In this document: piece by piece, positions 8,484 to 16,892 of the stretch
How positions within the stretch are numbered: position 1 is the stretch's first letter
Layout of the letters: each line of letters begins with the position of its first letter
NCBI GenBank assembly: GCA_030535425.1
Contig: JAUNHQ010000033.1
Span: 1 to 34,505, forward strand
Source of the DNA: Pseudomonadota bacterium
GTDB taxonomy: Bacteria; Pseudomonadota; Gammaproteobacteria; Burkholderiales; Burkholderiaceae_C
Reading direction: 5' to 3'
Length of the DNA: 34,505 nucleotides
Notes under the pieces: model-generated
The model's database searches: none
Seen by the model: only the letters and a program-made list of their open reading frames with translations
What the model was told of the DNA's origin: nothing
Position numbers and translations under genes: made by a program

Positions 8484-8924
8484 ATGCAAGGCAAATCTCT
8501 TTTGACATGGGTGGCGGCGGTGGCGCTGGGCGCACTGGCCTGGCGCGCGGGCGGCTGGGCGGGTATTGCCCTGCTGGCCAGCGCCCTGGTGCTGTGGCTG
8601 CTGCTGGGCTACACCCGCGTGATGGCGGTGGCGCGCCGCGCGGCGCAGCGGCCCATTGGCTATGTGGACAGCGCCGTCATGCTCAACGCCCGGCTGCGCG
8701 CAGGCCAGCCGCTGCTGCATGTGATGGCGCTCACGCGCGCCATGGGCCAGCGCATCTCGCCCGAAGGCGCCGAGCCAGAGGTGTACCGCTGGGAAGACCC
8801 CGGCCAGTCGCATGTGACGGCCGAGTTCGAGCGCGGGCGCCTGGTGCGCTGGCGGCTAAAGCGGCCCGTGCAGGCCGAGTCGCCGCCAGCGCAGGCCGAG
8901 GGCCAGAGTTCTCAAAATCTATAG
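8484..8924 (+). CDS. Small membrane protein of unknown function
   Basis: A 146-residue protein with two closely spaced N-terminal hydrophobic segments (about residues 6-20, SLLTWVAAVALGALAW, and 24-43, GWAGIALLASALVLWLLLGY). A cytoplasmic or periplasmic domain follows with IGYVDSAVMLNARLRAG and VYRWEDPGQSHVTAEFERGR. I recognise no catalytic motif. It is divergent from gshB, an arrangement I believe recurs in related genomes, but no function can be assigned. The last codons (about SQNL) and the stop codon lie within the start of a dispersed repeat copy, so the natural C-terminus may have been altered by it. ATG at 8484 is preferred; an in-frame start at 8475 overlaps the putative -10. Confidence 0.75.
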   Translation: MQGKSLLTWVAAVALGALAWRAGGWAGIALLASALVLWLLLGYTRVMAVARRAAQRPIGYVDSAVMLNARLRAGQPLLHVMALTRAMGQRISPEGAEPEVYRWEDPGQSHVTAEFERGRLVRWRLKRPVQAESPPAQAEGQSSQNL

Positions 8925-8964
8925 CAAACTTTGGTCAGGATAAAGCGCGAATGCCTGTTTTTGG
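8910..8964 (+). repeat. Dispersed GCTATT repeat, upstream of prmC 3' end
   Basis: TCTATAGCAAACTTTGGTCAG followed by AAAGCGCGAATGCCTGTTTTT. It pairs closely with the inverted copy at 9921-9976 (shared ATAGCAAACTTTG, GCAGGA/TCAGGA, AAGCGC-AATG-CCT). It supplies the stop codon of the preceding gene and lies next to the prmC 3' end. Confidence 0.7.
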
Positions 8965-8982
8965 CAAGAGCCGTGTGGAAAC

Positions 8983-9822
8983 TCAAGGTGCCGCGCGCGG
9001 CTGCGGCGCCTGCCCGCCTGTGCAGCGTTCGATGCCTGCCAGGTCACGGCGCGACTGCACCTGGGCAAAACCGGCGGCGTGCAGCAGGGCGCGCACGGCG
9101 GCGGCCTGGTCCCAGCCGTGTTCCAGCAGCAGCCAGCCGCCGGGGGCCAGGTGTGCGGGGGCGTCGGCCACGATGCGCCGGATGTCGTGCAGCCCGTCGG
9201 CGCCGCTGACCAGTGCCGCGCGCGGCTCGTGCGCCAGTGCGGGCAGGTGCGCATCGTCTTCGGCGATGTAGGGCGGGTTGCTGACGATCAGGCTGAACAC
9301 CTGGCCGCGCAGGGGGGCGAACCAGTCGCCCTGGCACAGATGCAGGCGCAGGCCCAGGCGCTGCGCGTTGGCGCGGGCCACGGCCAGGGCGTCGGCGCTG
9401 GCGTCCACCGCCGTGACCTGCGCTTGCGGGCGCTGGTGTGCCAGCGCCAGGGCGATCGCGCCGCTGCCGGTGCCCAAATCCAGCACGCGGGCGGGCGCCT
9501 CTGCTGGCAGCAGGGCCAGCGCCCAGTCCACCAGGGTTTCGGTGTCGTCGCGCGGGTCGAGCACGCGCGCATCCACGTGCAGGGTCAGGCCGTGAAAGGC
9601 TTTTTCGCCCGTCAGGTACGCCAGCGGCTCGCCCGCCAGGCGGCGGGCCGCCAGCGCATGCAGGCGCGGGGCAGTGTCAGCGGGCAGGGGGCGGTCATCG
9701 TGCGCCAGCAGCCAGGCGCGCGCATGGGTGGGCTGGCCCAGCACGTGCAGCAGCAGCATTTGCGCTTCCAGCCGGGGCAGGCCGCGCGACAGCAGCATGG
9801 CCAGGGCGGCAGACAGGGTCAT
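8983..9822 (-). CDS. prmC: Peptide chain release factor N5-glutamine methyltransferase
   Basis: SAM-dependent methyltransferase that modifies the Gln of the GGQ motif in release factors RF1 and RF2. The protein has a helical N-terminal domain (LEAQMLLLHVLGQPTHARAW), the linker LAGEPLAYLTGEKAFHGL, the SAM motif VLDLGTGSGAIALALA, and the catalytic SNPPYIAEDD. With the start at 9822 it has 279 residues, the family length; 9852 is an alternative and the longer frame to 9933 runs into a repeat. prfA is not beside it here. The gene stands alone on the minus strand between two inverted repeat copies. Confidence 0.93.
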   Translation of the reverse strand: MTLSAALAMLLSRGLPRLEAQMLLLHVLGQPTHARAWLLAHDDRPLPADTAPRLHALAARRLAGEPLAYLTGEKAFHGLTLHVDARVLDPRDDTETLVDWALALLPAEAPARVLDLGTGSGAIALALAHQRPQAQVTAVDASADALAVARANAQRLGLRLHLCQGDWFAPLRGQVFSLIVSNPPYIAEDDAHLPALAHEPRAALVSGADGLHDIRRIVADAPAHLAPGGWLLLEHGWDQAAAVRALLHAAGFAQVQSRRDLAGIERCTGGQAPQPRAAP

Positions 9823-9920
9823 GGCAGGGCGATCTTCCAGGGCGTTTTTCATCAGGGGCGGGGGCAGGCCTTTGGGCCGCCATTGTGGCGGGCGGCCCGG
9901 GCAGCGATCAGGACGACAGG

Positions 9921-9976
9921 CGAAATAGGCCATTTGCGCTTGTCCTGCCTCAAAGTTTGCTATTAATAAAATAGTG
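9921..9976 (-). repeat. Dispersed GCTATT repeat, upstream of prmC
   Basis: On the minus strand: ATTAATAGCAAACTTTGAGG, then CAGGACAAGCGCAAATGGCC and TATTT. It is the inverted partner of the copy at 8910-8964. The rest of the 244-base gap between prmC and yciB (9823-10066) shows a possible -10-like TAGACT near 10032 and nothing else I can support. Confidence 0.7.
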
Positions 9977-10066
9977 ATTGAGGTTTGTGGCGTGCTGGCC
10001 GGGCAGACAGGCAGGGGGCGGGCGCGCTTGGTTAGACTGCGGGGCGCTGTCTTTTTCTATCCATTC

Positions 10067-10621
10067 ATGAAACTGCTTCTTGATTTTCTGCCCATCGTGC
10101 TGTTTTTCGGCGCGTACAAGCTCTGGGGCATTTACGTGGGCACAGCCGTGCTGATGGCGGCCACCTGCGTGCAGATGGCCATCATCTACGTGGTGGATAA
10201 AAAGCTCACCACCATGCACAAGGCCACGCTGGCGCTGATACTGGTGTTTGGCACCCTGACCCTGGTGTTGCAGGACGAGCGCTTCATCAAATGGAAGCCC
10301 ACCGTGCTGTACCTGGCCATGGCGCTGGCGCTGGCCGTGGCGCTGTGGGGGTTTCACAAGAACTTTCTCAAGATCATGCTGGGCAGCCAGCTGACCCTGC
10401 CCGATGGGGTGTGGCACCGCCTCACGGTGGCCTGGGTGGCGTATTGCGTGTTCATGGCGGCCATCAATGGCTATGTGGCCGCGTTCTGGAGCACCGATGC
10501 CTGGGCCAGCTTCAAGCTATGGGGCTACGTGTTTCCGCTGGCTTTCATCGTGGGGCAGGGTTTTTACGTGGCGCGCCACCTGGGCGATGCGCCCGGCCAG
10601 CCGCCGGAGGGCCAGGCATGA
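10067..10621 (+). CDS. yciB: Inner membrane septation protein A family (YciB/IspZ)
   Basis: Multi-pass inner-membrane protein of 184 residues associated with cell-envelope and septum synthesis. It opens with the family pattern [20 protein letters not shown] and continues with hydrophobic segments around [67 protein letters not shown] and [18 protein letters not shown]. Conserved stretches are [11 protein letters not shown] and FFKNFL-like [13 protein letters not shown] 10067 fits the family N-terminus; upstream in-frame codons are unrelated. The stop overlaps the bolA start by 4 bp (ATGA), so the two genes are translationally coupled. Confidence 0.93.
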   Translation: MKLLLDFLPIVLFFGAYKLWGIYVGTAVLMAATCVQMAIIYVVDKKLTTMHKATLALILVFGTLTLVLQDERFIKWKPTVLYLAMALALAVALWGFHKNFLKIMLGSQLTLPDGVWHRLTVAWVAYCVFMAAINGYVAAFWSTDAWASFKLWGYVFPLAFIVGQGFYVARHLGDAPGQPPEGQA

Positions 10622-10902
10622 GCAGCGCCGCAGACAGCCCGCTGGCTGCGCGCATGGCCGAGCGCCTGCGCCAGCGCTTGCAGCCCACGGCGCTGGAGGT
10701 GCTGGATGAAAGCTGGCAGCACGCGGGCCACGCCGGTGCCAACGGCACGGGTTTTGGCACGCACTTTCGCGTGCGCATCGAATCGCCCCTGTTTGAGGGG
10801 CAAAGCCGCGTGGCCCGCCACCGCATGGTTTACCAAGCGTTGCAGGATTTCATTGACCACGAGGGCGTGCATGCCCTGGCCATCGAAGGTGCCGCGCCAT
10901 AA
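10618..10902 (+). CDS. bolA: BolA family protein
   Basis: A 94-residue protein of the BolA/YrbA type, which binds monothiol glutaredoxins and [2Fe-2S] clusters and affects stress response and cell shape. The BolA fold is seen in [46 protein letters not shown], with the conserved basic helix start RHRMVY, and the C-terminal [10 protein letters not shown]. Start overlaps the yciB stop (ATGA at 10618). Confidence 0.9.
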   Translation: MSSAADSPLAARMAERLRQRLQPTALEVLDESWQHAGHAGANGTGFGTHFRVRIESPLFEGQSRVARHRMVYQALQDFIDHEGVHALAIEGAAP

Positions 10903-10989
10903 TCGCCCCTTGCCTGCGCGCTGCCTGCCTTTGGCTGGTTATCTGGCGCGGGTGTTTGTGTTTTTCTTTTCTTCCAAGGCTCTTTCCCC

Positions 10990-11808
10990 ATGAAAAAACC
11001 TCTTCTGGCCACGGCTGCCGCTGCCTTGCTGTCGGGCGCGCTGGCGCTGCCTGCTGTCGCGCAAAACGTGGCCATCGTCAACGGCAAGCCCGTGCCCAAA
11101 TCCCGCCTGGACGCGCTGCAAGCGCAGGTCAACGCCCAGGCGGCGCGCACGGGCCAGCCCGTGCCCGAGGAAGTCACCAAGCAACTGCGCGACGAGGTGA
11201 TCGCGCGTGAAATCTTCCTGCAAGAAGCCGAGCGCCGCGGCCTGCAGGGCACCGAGGATTTCCGCCAGAAACTCGACCTGGCGCGCCAGAGCGTGCTCAT
11301 CAACGAGCTGTTTGCCGACTTCCAGAAGAAAAACCCCGTTTCCGACGAAGAGGCCAAGGCCGAATACGACCGCGTCGTCAGTGAGCAAAAACCAGCCGAA
11401 GGCGCCAAGGAATACAAGGCCCGCCATATCCTGGTGGAAACGGAAGACGAGGCCAAGGCCATCATCGCCCAGCTGAAAAAAGGCGCGAAGTTTGACGAGA
11501 TTGCCAAGAAGCAATCCAAAGACCCAGGCTCTGGCGCCCAAGGGGGCGATCTGGGCTGGGCCAACCCCAACGGCTACGTGCCCGAATTTGCCCAGGCCAT
11601 GCAAAAGCTGAATAAAGGCCAGACCAGCGACGCGCCGGTCAAGAGCCAGTTTGGCTACCACATCATCCGCGTGGACGACGTGCGCGATGCCAAGGCGCCG
11701 GAGATGCCCAGCTTTGAAAGCGTCAAGTCCCAGGTCGTGCAGCAGTTGCAGCAGCAAAAGCTGGTGAAGTTCCAGCAGGATCTGCGCGAGAAAGCCAAGG
11801 TCGAATAA
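10990..11808 (+). CDS. Secreted parvulin-type peptidyl-prolyl isomerase
   Basis: Periplasmic folding helper of the SurA/PpiC/PrsA class. It has an N-terminal signal peptide ending at about ALPAVAQ, a helical SurA-N-like region ([14 protein letters not shown] to about residue 130, with [17 protein letters not shown]), and a single parvulin domain starting at [18 protein letters not shown] and running through [37 protein letters not shown] and [16 protein letters not shown]-terminal Gln-rich helix follows. 272 residues. It starts 87 bases after bolA, so it may belong to the same transcript or have its own promoter (a CATAAT lies across the bolA stop codon). A strong terminator follows. Confidence 0.9.
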   Translation: MKKPLLATAAAALLSGALALPAVAQNVAIVNGKPVPKSRLDALQAQVNAQAARTGQPVPEEVTKQLRDEVIAREIFLQEAERRGLQGTEDFRQKLDLARQSVLINELFADFQKKNPVSDEEAKAEYDRVVSEQKPAEGAKEYKARHILVETEDEAKAIIAQLKKGAKFDEIAKKQSKDPGSGAQGGDLGWANPNGYVPEFAQAMQKLNKGQTSDAPVKSQFGYHIIRVDDVRDAKAPEMPSFESVKSQVVQQLQQQKLVKFQQDLREKAKVE

Positions 11809-11836
11809 GACCGCAGCCTGCCCCGCCACACCTGGA

Positions 11837-11868
11837 GCGGGCGCCCTGGCATGGGGCGCCCGCTTTTT
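11837..11868 (+). terminator. Rho-independent terminator
   Basis: 10-bp stem GCGGGCGCCC/GGGCGCCCGC (11837-11846 with 11854-11863), loop of 7, followed by five T. It ends the yciB-bolA-isomerase unit. Confidence 0.9.
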
Positions 11869-11881
11869 GCCTTTCCTGCGC

Positions 11882-11887
11882 CACAAT
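11882..11887 (+). promoter_or_regulatory. Possible -10 (CACAAT) for thyA, leaderless layout
   Basis: CACAAT lies 6 bases before the thyA ATG and just after the terminator. No Shine-Dalgarno sequence or clear -35 is visible. Confidence 0.25.
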
Positions 11888-11893
11888 CACCGC

Positions 11894-12721
11894 ATGACCG
11901 CCGCCGCCGCCGACCGCCCCATCCGCCGCACCTACGAAGACTTCATGCGCCACGTGCTTGCGCACGGCGTGGCCAAGGCCGACCGCACCGGCACCGGCAC
12001 GCGCAGTGTGTTCGGCTACCAGATGCGCTTTGACCTGCGCGAAGGCTTTCCGCTGGTCACCACCAAAAAAGTGCACCTCAAAAGCATCATCTACGAGCTG
12101 CTGTGGTTTCTGCGCGGCGACGGCAACGCGCGCTGGCTGCAAGAGCGCGGCGTGAGCATCTGGGACGAGTGGGCCGACCCGGCCACGGGCGATCTGGGGC
12201 CGGTGTACGGCGTGCAATGGCGCTCCTGGCCCACCCCCGGCGGTGGCCACATCGACCAGATCGCGCAAGTGGTGCAGCAGCTCAAAACCAACCCCGACAG
12301 CCGCCGCATCATCGTCAGCAGCTGGAACGTGGCCGAGCTCGACCGCATGGCCCTGATGCCCTGCCACGCCTTCTTCCAGTTCTACGTGGCCGAAGGCCGC
12401 CTCTCGTGCCAGCTGTACCAGCGCAGCGCCGACATCTTTCTGGGCGTGCCCTTCAACATCGCCAGCTACGCCCTGCTCACCCACATGCTGGCGCAGCAGT
12501 GCGACTTGCAAGTGGGCGACTTCATCTGGACCGGCGGCGACTGCCACATCTACAGCAACCACCTGGAGCAAGTGCAAACCCAGCTCGCGCGCCAGCCCTT
12601 TGCCTGGCCCACGCTGCGCATCCTGCGCCGCCCGCCCACCATCTTTGACTACGCCTACGAAGACTTCGAAGTCACCGGCTACCAGCACCACCCGGCCATC
12701 AAGGCGCCCGTGGCGGTGTAA
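11894..12721 (+). CDS. thyA: Thymidylate synthase
   Basis: Converts dUMP to dTMP with methylene-tetrahydrofolate. 275 residues. Key signatures are [53 protein letters not shown] (interrupted by the small [11 protein letters not shown] insert usual in this class), the catalytic Cys157 in [33 protein letters not shown] and [16 protein letters not shown] at 11894 is the only start fitting the family N-terminus. Dihydrofolate reductase is not adjacent; YgiQ follows on the same strand after 33 bases. Confidence 0.96.
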   Translation: MTAAAADRPIRRTYEDFMRHVLAHGVAKADRTGTGTRSVFGYQMRFDLREGFPLVTTKKVHLKSIIYELLWFLRGDGNARWLQERGVSIWDEWADPATGDLGPVYGVQWRSWPTPGGGHIDQIAQVVQQLKTNPDSRRIIVSSWNVAELDRMALMPCHAFFQFYVAEGRLSCQLYQRSADIFLGVPFNIASYALLTHMLAQQCDLQVGDFIWTGGDCHIYSNHLEQVQTQLARQPFAWPTLRILRRPPTIFDYAYEDFEVTGYQHHPAIKAPVAV

Positions 12722-12754
12722 GGCCCGGCGTTTCTCACGCGAAAGCTTGTGCCC

Positions 12755-15130
12755 ATGAACCTGCGTTCCCACGCCGCACCCGCCGCCGCACAGGCGCCCA
12801 AGGCCGCTGCGCGCAGGCAGGGCGCAGCGGCCATGACCGACGTTTCCTTCTTCCCGCGCGATGCCAAGCCCCTGATGAGCTACCGGCCCTACTGGGCCAA
12901 GCGCTTTGGCACCGCGCCGTTTCTGCCCATGAGCCGCGCCGAGATGGACGCGCTGGGCTGGGACAGTTGCGACATCATCATCGTCACGGGCGACGCCTAT
13001 GTGGACCACCCCAGCTTCGGCATGGCCGTGATTGGCCGCGTGCTGGAAGCGCAGGGCTTTCGCGTGGGGCTGATTGCCCAGCCCGACTGGCACAGCGCCG
13101 AAGCCTTCAAGGCGCTGGGCCGGCCCAACCTGTTTTGGGGCGTGACGGCGGGCAACATGGACAGCATGATCAACCGCTACACGGCCGACCGCAAAATCCG
13201 CAGCGACGACGCCTACACCCCCGGCGACGTGGGCGGCAAGCGGCCCGACCGCGCGGCCATCGTCTACAGCCAGCGCTGCCGCGAGGCGTACAAGGACGTG
13301 CCCATCATCCTGGGCGGCATTGAAGGCAGCCTGCGCCGCATCGCCCACTACGACTACTGGAGCGACAAGGTGCGCCGCTCCATCGTGGTGGACAGCAAAT
13401 GCGACCTGCTGCTGTACGGCAACGCCGAGCGCGCCCTGGTGGAAGTGGCCCACCGCTTGGCCCGGCGCGAGCCGGTGGCCAGCATCACCGACGTGCGCGG
13501 CACCGCTTTCGTGATGCGCCAAGCGCCTGAAGGCTGGGTGCAGATCGACTCCACCGAGGTGGACCAGCCCGGCCGCGTGGACGCGCACCTGAACCCCTAC
13601 CAAACCACCGCCGAGCAGGCCGCCGCGCGGGGGCAGGTGTGCGATGCTTCAAATTCAATAGCTGAAAACATAGATGGAACGCGCGCAAACGGCCTGAAAG
13701 ACATAGAGCAACCTGTGCTTGTCCTGCGCCCCGACCGCGCGCGCACCGTCATCCGCCTGCCCAGCTACGAGCAGGTCAAGCGCGACCCCGTGCTCTACGC
13801 CCACGCCAACCGCGTGCTGCACCTGGAAACCAACCCCGGCAACGCCCGCGCCTTGGTGCAAGCCCACGGCGAAGGCAGCGCCGCGCGCGACGTGTGGATC
13901 AACCCCCCGCCCATTCCCCTGACCACGGCCGAGATGGACTGGGTCTTTGGCCTGCCCTACGCCCGCAGCCCCCACCCGGCCTACGCCGATGCCGATGGCC
14001 GCCACGACCGCGCCACCAAAATCCCGGCGTGGGAGATGATCCGCTTCAGCGTCAACATCATGCGCGGCTGCTTTGGCGGCTGCACCTTTTGCAGCATCAC
14101 CGAGCACGAAGGCCGCATCATCCAAAGCCGCAGCGAAGACTCCATCGTGCGCGAGGTGGAAGACATGCGCGACAAGGTGCAGGGCTTCACCGGCGTGGTC
14201 AGCGACCTGGGCGGCCCCACCGCCAACATGTACCGCCTGGGCTGCCGCAGCCCCCAGATCGAGGCGGCCTGCCGCAAACCCAGCTGCGTGTACCCCGGCA
14301 TCTGCCAGAACCTCACCACCAACCACGACCCGCTGATCGCCATCTATAAGCGCGTGCGCCAGCTGCCGGGCATCAAGAAAGTGCTCATCGGCTCCGGCCT
14401 GCGCTACGACCTGGCCGTGCAGTCACCCGCCTATGTCAAGGAACTGGTGCAGCACCACGTGGGCGGCTACCTGAAGATCGCCCCCGAGCACACCGAGCAA
14501 GGCCCGCTGTCCAAGATGATGAAGCCCGGCATCGGCAGCTACGAGCGCTTCAAGCAGCTCTTTGAAAAATACAGCGCCGAAGCGGGCAAACAGCAATACC
14601 TCATCCCCTACTTCATCGCCGCCCACCCCGGCACCACCGATGAAGACATGCTCAACCTGGCCCTGTGGCTCAAGGCCAATGGCTTTCGCGCCGACCAGGT
14701 GCAAGCCTTCTACCCCAGCCCCATGGCCACCGCCACCGCCATGTACCACACGGGCCTGAACACGCTCAAAGGCATTCACCGCGACGAGCGCGCCGACAAA
14801 GTGGACACCCCCAAGGGCGAGCGCCGCCGCCGCCTGCACAAAGCCTTCTTGCGCTGGCACGACCCCAACAACTGGCCCTTGCTGCGCCAGGCGCTCAAAG
14901 ACATGGGCCGCGCCGACTTGATCGGCAACGGCAAGCACCACCTCATCCCCACCTGGCAGCCCATGACCGATGGGGCCTACCAGGCCCCGAGGCGCAAAAA
15001 CTCCAGCCCTGCCGTGCCCGCTAAAGCACCCACCAAAACGCCTGCCCAAAAACGCCCCGCACCGGCCAAGCCCGCGCGTGGCCGGGTGCTGACCCAGCAC
15101 ACCGGCCTGCCGCCACGGCGCAAGCGTTGA
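12755..15130 (+). CDS. ygiQ: YgiQ family radical SAM protein
   Basis: Large radical SAM protein (about 791 residues) of the UPF0313/YgiQ family, whose substrate is not established. The N-terminal domain has [20 protein letters not shown]; the radical SAM cluster motif CxxxCxxC is CFGGCTFC (Cys439, 443, 446; 14069-14092); further family stretches are [54 protein letters not shown] and [18 protein letters not shown]. The basic Pro/Lys-rich tail is normal. Starts at 12755 or 12833 are both possible (the homology begins near [20 protein letters not shown]). A segment encoded by a dispersed repeat copy (13648-13706) lies in the known variable linker between the two domains. Confidence 0.93.
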   Translation: MNLRSHAAPAAAQAPKAAARRQGAAAMTDVSFFPRDAKPLMSYRPYWAKRFGTAPFLPMSRAEMDALGWDSCDIIIVTGDAYVDHPSFGMAVIGRVLEAQGFRVGLIAQPDWHSAEAFKALGRPNLFWGVTAGNMDSMINRYTADRKIRSDDAYTPGDVGGKRPDRAAIVYSQRCREAYKDVPIILGGIEGSLRRIAHYDYWSDKVRRSIVVDSKCDLLLYGNAERALVEVAHRLARREPVASITDVRGTAFVMRQAPEGWVQIDSTEVDQPGRVDAHLNPYQTTAEQAAARGQVCDASNSIAENIDGTRANGLKDIEQPVLVLRPDRARTVIRLPSYEQVKRDPVLYAHANRVLHLETNPGNARALVQAHGEGSAARDVWINPPPIPLTTAEMDWVFGLPYARSPHPAYADADGRHDRATKIPAWEMIRFSVNIMRGCFGGCTFCSITEHEGRIIQSRSEDSIVREVEDMRDKVQGFTGVVSDLGGPTANMYRLGCRSPQIEAACRKPSCVYPGICQNLTTNHDPLIAIYKRVRQLPGIKKVLIGSGLRYDLAVQSPAYVKELVQHHVGGYLKIAPEHTEQGPLSKMMKPGIGSYERFKQLFEKYSAEAGKQQYLIPYFIAAHPGTTDEDMLNLALWLKANGFRADQVQAFYPSPMATATAMYHTGLNTLKGIHRDERADKVDTPKGERRRRLHKAFLRWHDPNNWPLLRQALKDMGRADLIGNGKHHLIPTWQPMTDGAYQAPRRKNSSPAVPAKAPTKTPAQKRPAPAKPARGRVLTQHTGLPPRRKR
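13648..13706 (+). repeat. Dispersed GCTATT repeat, copy inside ygiQ
   Basis: AAATTCAATAGCTGAAAAC followed by GCGCGCAAACGGCCTGAAAG; the second block resembles the copy at 28953-29010 (GCGCGCAAATGGCCTTTTTG). Local base composition drops sharply within the very GC-rich gene. In frame, it adds residues such as [19 protein letters not shown]. Confidence 0.6.
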
Positions 15131-15170
15131 TGCCGATCTGCCATCCGCCCACTACCCGAGGAGACACACC

Positions 15171-15770
15171 ATGCCCGCGCGTTACCCCCTGGCCGAGATT
15201 GATGGACTGCCAGACGACATCAAGAACAAAGTGCTGCAAGTGCAGGCCAAGGCCGGCTTCGTGCCGAACGTGTTTTTGGCGCTGGCGCGCCGGCCTGCGG
15301 AATGGCGCGCGTTTTTCGCCTACCACGACGCGCTGATGGAGCCTGAAAGCGTGGGCCGCAGCAGTGGCTTGAGCAAGGGCGACCGTGAAATGATCGTCAC
15401 CGCCACCAGCGCAGCCAACCAGTGCCTGTACTGCGTGGTTGCGCACGGGGCGCTGCTGCGCATTTACGAGAAAAAGCCCCATGTGGCCGACCAGGTGGCC
15501 GTGAACTGGCGCAAGGCGCCTGACGTCACGCCGCGCCAGCGCGCCATGCTGGCGTTTGCCATGAAGGTGTGCGAGCGCGCGCACGACATCAGCGAGGAAG
15601 ACTTCGCCGCTCTGCACGCGCACGGCTTTGACGACGAGGACATCTGGGACATCGCCGCCATCACCGCTTTTTTTGGTCTGTCCAACCGCATGGCCAGCTT
15701 CAGCGGCATGCTGCCCAACCCGGAGTTCTATCTGATGGGACGCCTGCCGCGCGAAAAGAAAAGCGGCTGA
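15171..15770 (+). CDS. Peroxidase-related / AhpD-like protein
   Basis: A 199-residue protein of the carboxymuconolactone decarboxylase / AhpD-like superfamily (uncharacterised peroxidase-related group). The core has the CxxC-H signature NQCLYCVVAHGALLR, preceded by KGDREMIVTATSAAN and followed by RQRAMLAFAMKVCERAHDI and DIWDIAAITAFFGLSNRMAS. These are all-helical redox proteins that can use the CxxC pair as a disulfide; the actual substrate is unknown. A clear ribosome site (GAGGAG) precedes the ATG at 15171. It follows ygiQ by 40 bases on the same strand. Confidence 0.85.
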   Translation: MPARYPLAEIDGLPDDIKNKVLQVQAKAGFVPNVFLALARRPAEWRAFFAYHDALMEPESVGRSSGLSKGDREMIVTATSAANQCLYCVVAHGALLRIYEKKPHVADQVAVNWRKAPDVTPRQRAMLAFAMKVCERAHDISEEDFAALHAHGFDDEDIWDIAAITAFFGLSNRMASFSGMLPNPEFYLMGRLPREKKSG

Positions 15771-15845
15771 TAGATACGGGCGTTCGGCGGTGCATGCGGC
15801 GCTGCTGCTCTTTGGGCTTCCTGCCCGTGTGCCCTGCTGGCTGAT

Positions 15846-15900
15846 TGCTATATTTAAGATAGCTTAAAAAGCGCGTAGATAAAGCGCAAATGATCTTTTT
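15846..15900 (+). repeat. Dispersed GCTATT repeat between convergent genes
   Basis: GCTATATTTAAGATAGCTT, then AAAGCGCAAATGATCTTTTT. It matches the copy at 8910 (AAAGCGCGAATGCCTGTTTTT) and adjoins the terminator of the sox operon. Confidence 0.7.
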
Positions 15901-15907
15901 GTGCAAT

Positions 15908-15930
15908 AAAAAGCCGCCAGCGCGGGCGGC
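15908..15930 (-). terminator. Terminator of the sox/fcc operon
   Basis: On the minus strand, stem GCCGCC/GGCGGC (15925-15930 with 15913-15918), loop of six, followed by five T (15912-15908). It lies 25 bases after the soxZ stop. Confidence 0.8.
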
Positions 15931-15955
15931 CAAGGCCAAGAAAAGGGCAGGGCGG

Positions 15956-16291
15956 TCAAGCCACCGTGATGCTGCGCTTATCGTGCAGCGTGGCGCCCGC
16001 GTCGTCTTGCCAGTGCAGGTGCAGCTCGCCGCTTTGGCGGGCCACGAAGGTGAATTCGATGAAGGGGTTGCGCGAGATGGCGGGGCCGGGCTCCCAGCTC
16101 AGCAGCAGCTCGCGCTGCGGGCCAAAGCGCGCCTCAAAGCGGTTGACGATGTGGCGCGGGCGCGGCTTGCGCTGCTCGTCCAGGCGAAAGCCGCTTTCCA
16201 TGACGTGCTCGATCTGCGCGCGCACGCGCAGCACTTCGCCAGCCTTGGGGCTGGTGTTGCTGATCCAGATGCGGGGGGGGCGTTTGTTCAT
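15956..16291 (-). CDS. soxZ: Sulfur carrier complex subunit SoxZ
   Basis: Partner of SoxY in the periplasmic SoxYZ complex that carries sulfur intermediates. 111 residues, no signal peptide (exported with SoxY in the known systems). The pattern is PRIWISNTSPKAGEVLRVRAQIEHVMESGF, then FEARFGPQRELLLSWEPGPAISRNPFIEFTF and HLHWQDDAGATLHDKRSITV, all typical of SoxZ. It lies 24 bases downstream of soxY and is the last gene before the operon terminator. Confidence 0.93.
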   Translation of the reverse strand: MNKRPPRIWISNTSPKAGEVLRVRAQIEHVMESGFRLDEQRKPRPRHIVNRFEARFGPQRELLLSWEPGPAISRNPFIEFTFVARQSGELHLHWQDDAGATLHDKRSITVA

Positions 16292-16315
16292 GACAAGGGG
16301 CCTTGGGTGGTGTTT

Positions 16316-16819
16316 TCACATGCCGCAGCCGCCAGCGGCCACGGTCACGGCTTGGCTGGCGGCCAGCAGGCTGCCGTCTTTCATGCGCGCCAGGGCATGA
16401 ATGGTTTGCGACTGGCTCAGGCGCACGCGCACGGCGGCTTCGGCGCTGCCGGTCAGGGCGGTGAACTTGAGCGTGCAGGCCAGCGGCAGGGGGTTGAGCT
16501 CGGCCAGCACGATGATTTCCTCGCACCAGTTTTGCGCCGTGATGGGCTGGGTGACGGCCACGCGCACGGGCACGGCGCTGGGGTTGTCGGCCAGGGCCGA
16601 GACTTCCAGCTTCAGCCCGCTGGAAGCGGGGGTTTTGCCGCCGGTAAAGGCGTTGAGCAGGCGTTTGAACTCAGCCGGGTTGGGGGCCAGCAGCGGGTTG
16701 TCTTCCACGGCGCTGCTTTGCGCCGCAGCCGGCGGCAGGGCAGCGCCCAGGGCCAGGGCGCCAGCGCCGCTGACCAGCTGGCGGCGGCGCAGGGGGGAAA
16801 AGGCAGGTGCGGTGTTCAT
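16316..16819 (-). CDS. soxY: Sulfur carrier protein SoxY
   Basis: Periplasmic carrier that holds sulfur on a Cys of a flexible C-terminal arm. The 167-residue precursor begins with a twin-arginine signal (RRRQLVSGAGALALGAALPP, cleavage near AAAQ). The C-terminus reads AAGGCGM, so the carrier Cys165 is kept but the usual GGCGG ending has Met in place of the last Gly. There are two further Cys in the body (WCEEIIV and LACTLKF), which is unusual for a carrier that works by one exposed thiol. It is followed by soxZ and preceded 73 bases upstream by a flavoprotein on the same strand. Confidence 0.92.
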   Translation of the reverse strand: MNTAPAFSPLRRRQLVSGAGALALGAALPPAAAQSSAVEDNPLLAPNPAEFKRLLNAFTGGKTPASSGLKLEVSALADNPSAVPVRVAVTQPITAQNWCEEIIVLAELNPLPLACTLKFTALTGSAEAAVRVRLSQSQTIHALARMKDGSLLAASQAVTVAAGGCGM

Positions 16820-16892
16820 GGTGTTGTGGGCGATTCAAAAAGAAGAAGGCGCATCGCGTGCAGTGCAGAAGGCACATCGCGTGCTGTACCGC

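Noticed and set aside
7370-9271. A 633-codon plus-strand frame across pssA, gshB and prmC
   Set aside because: It is antisense to certain genes for most of its length and crosses a repeat and another gene's frame.
11723-13603. A 626-codon minus-strand frame across thyA and ygiQ
   Set aside because: It lies antisense to two certain genes and has the low-complexity His/Ala/Gly composition typical of shadows in GC-rich DNA.
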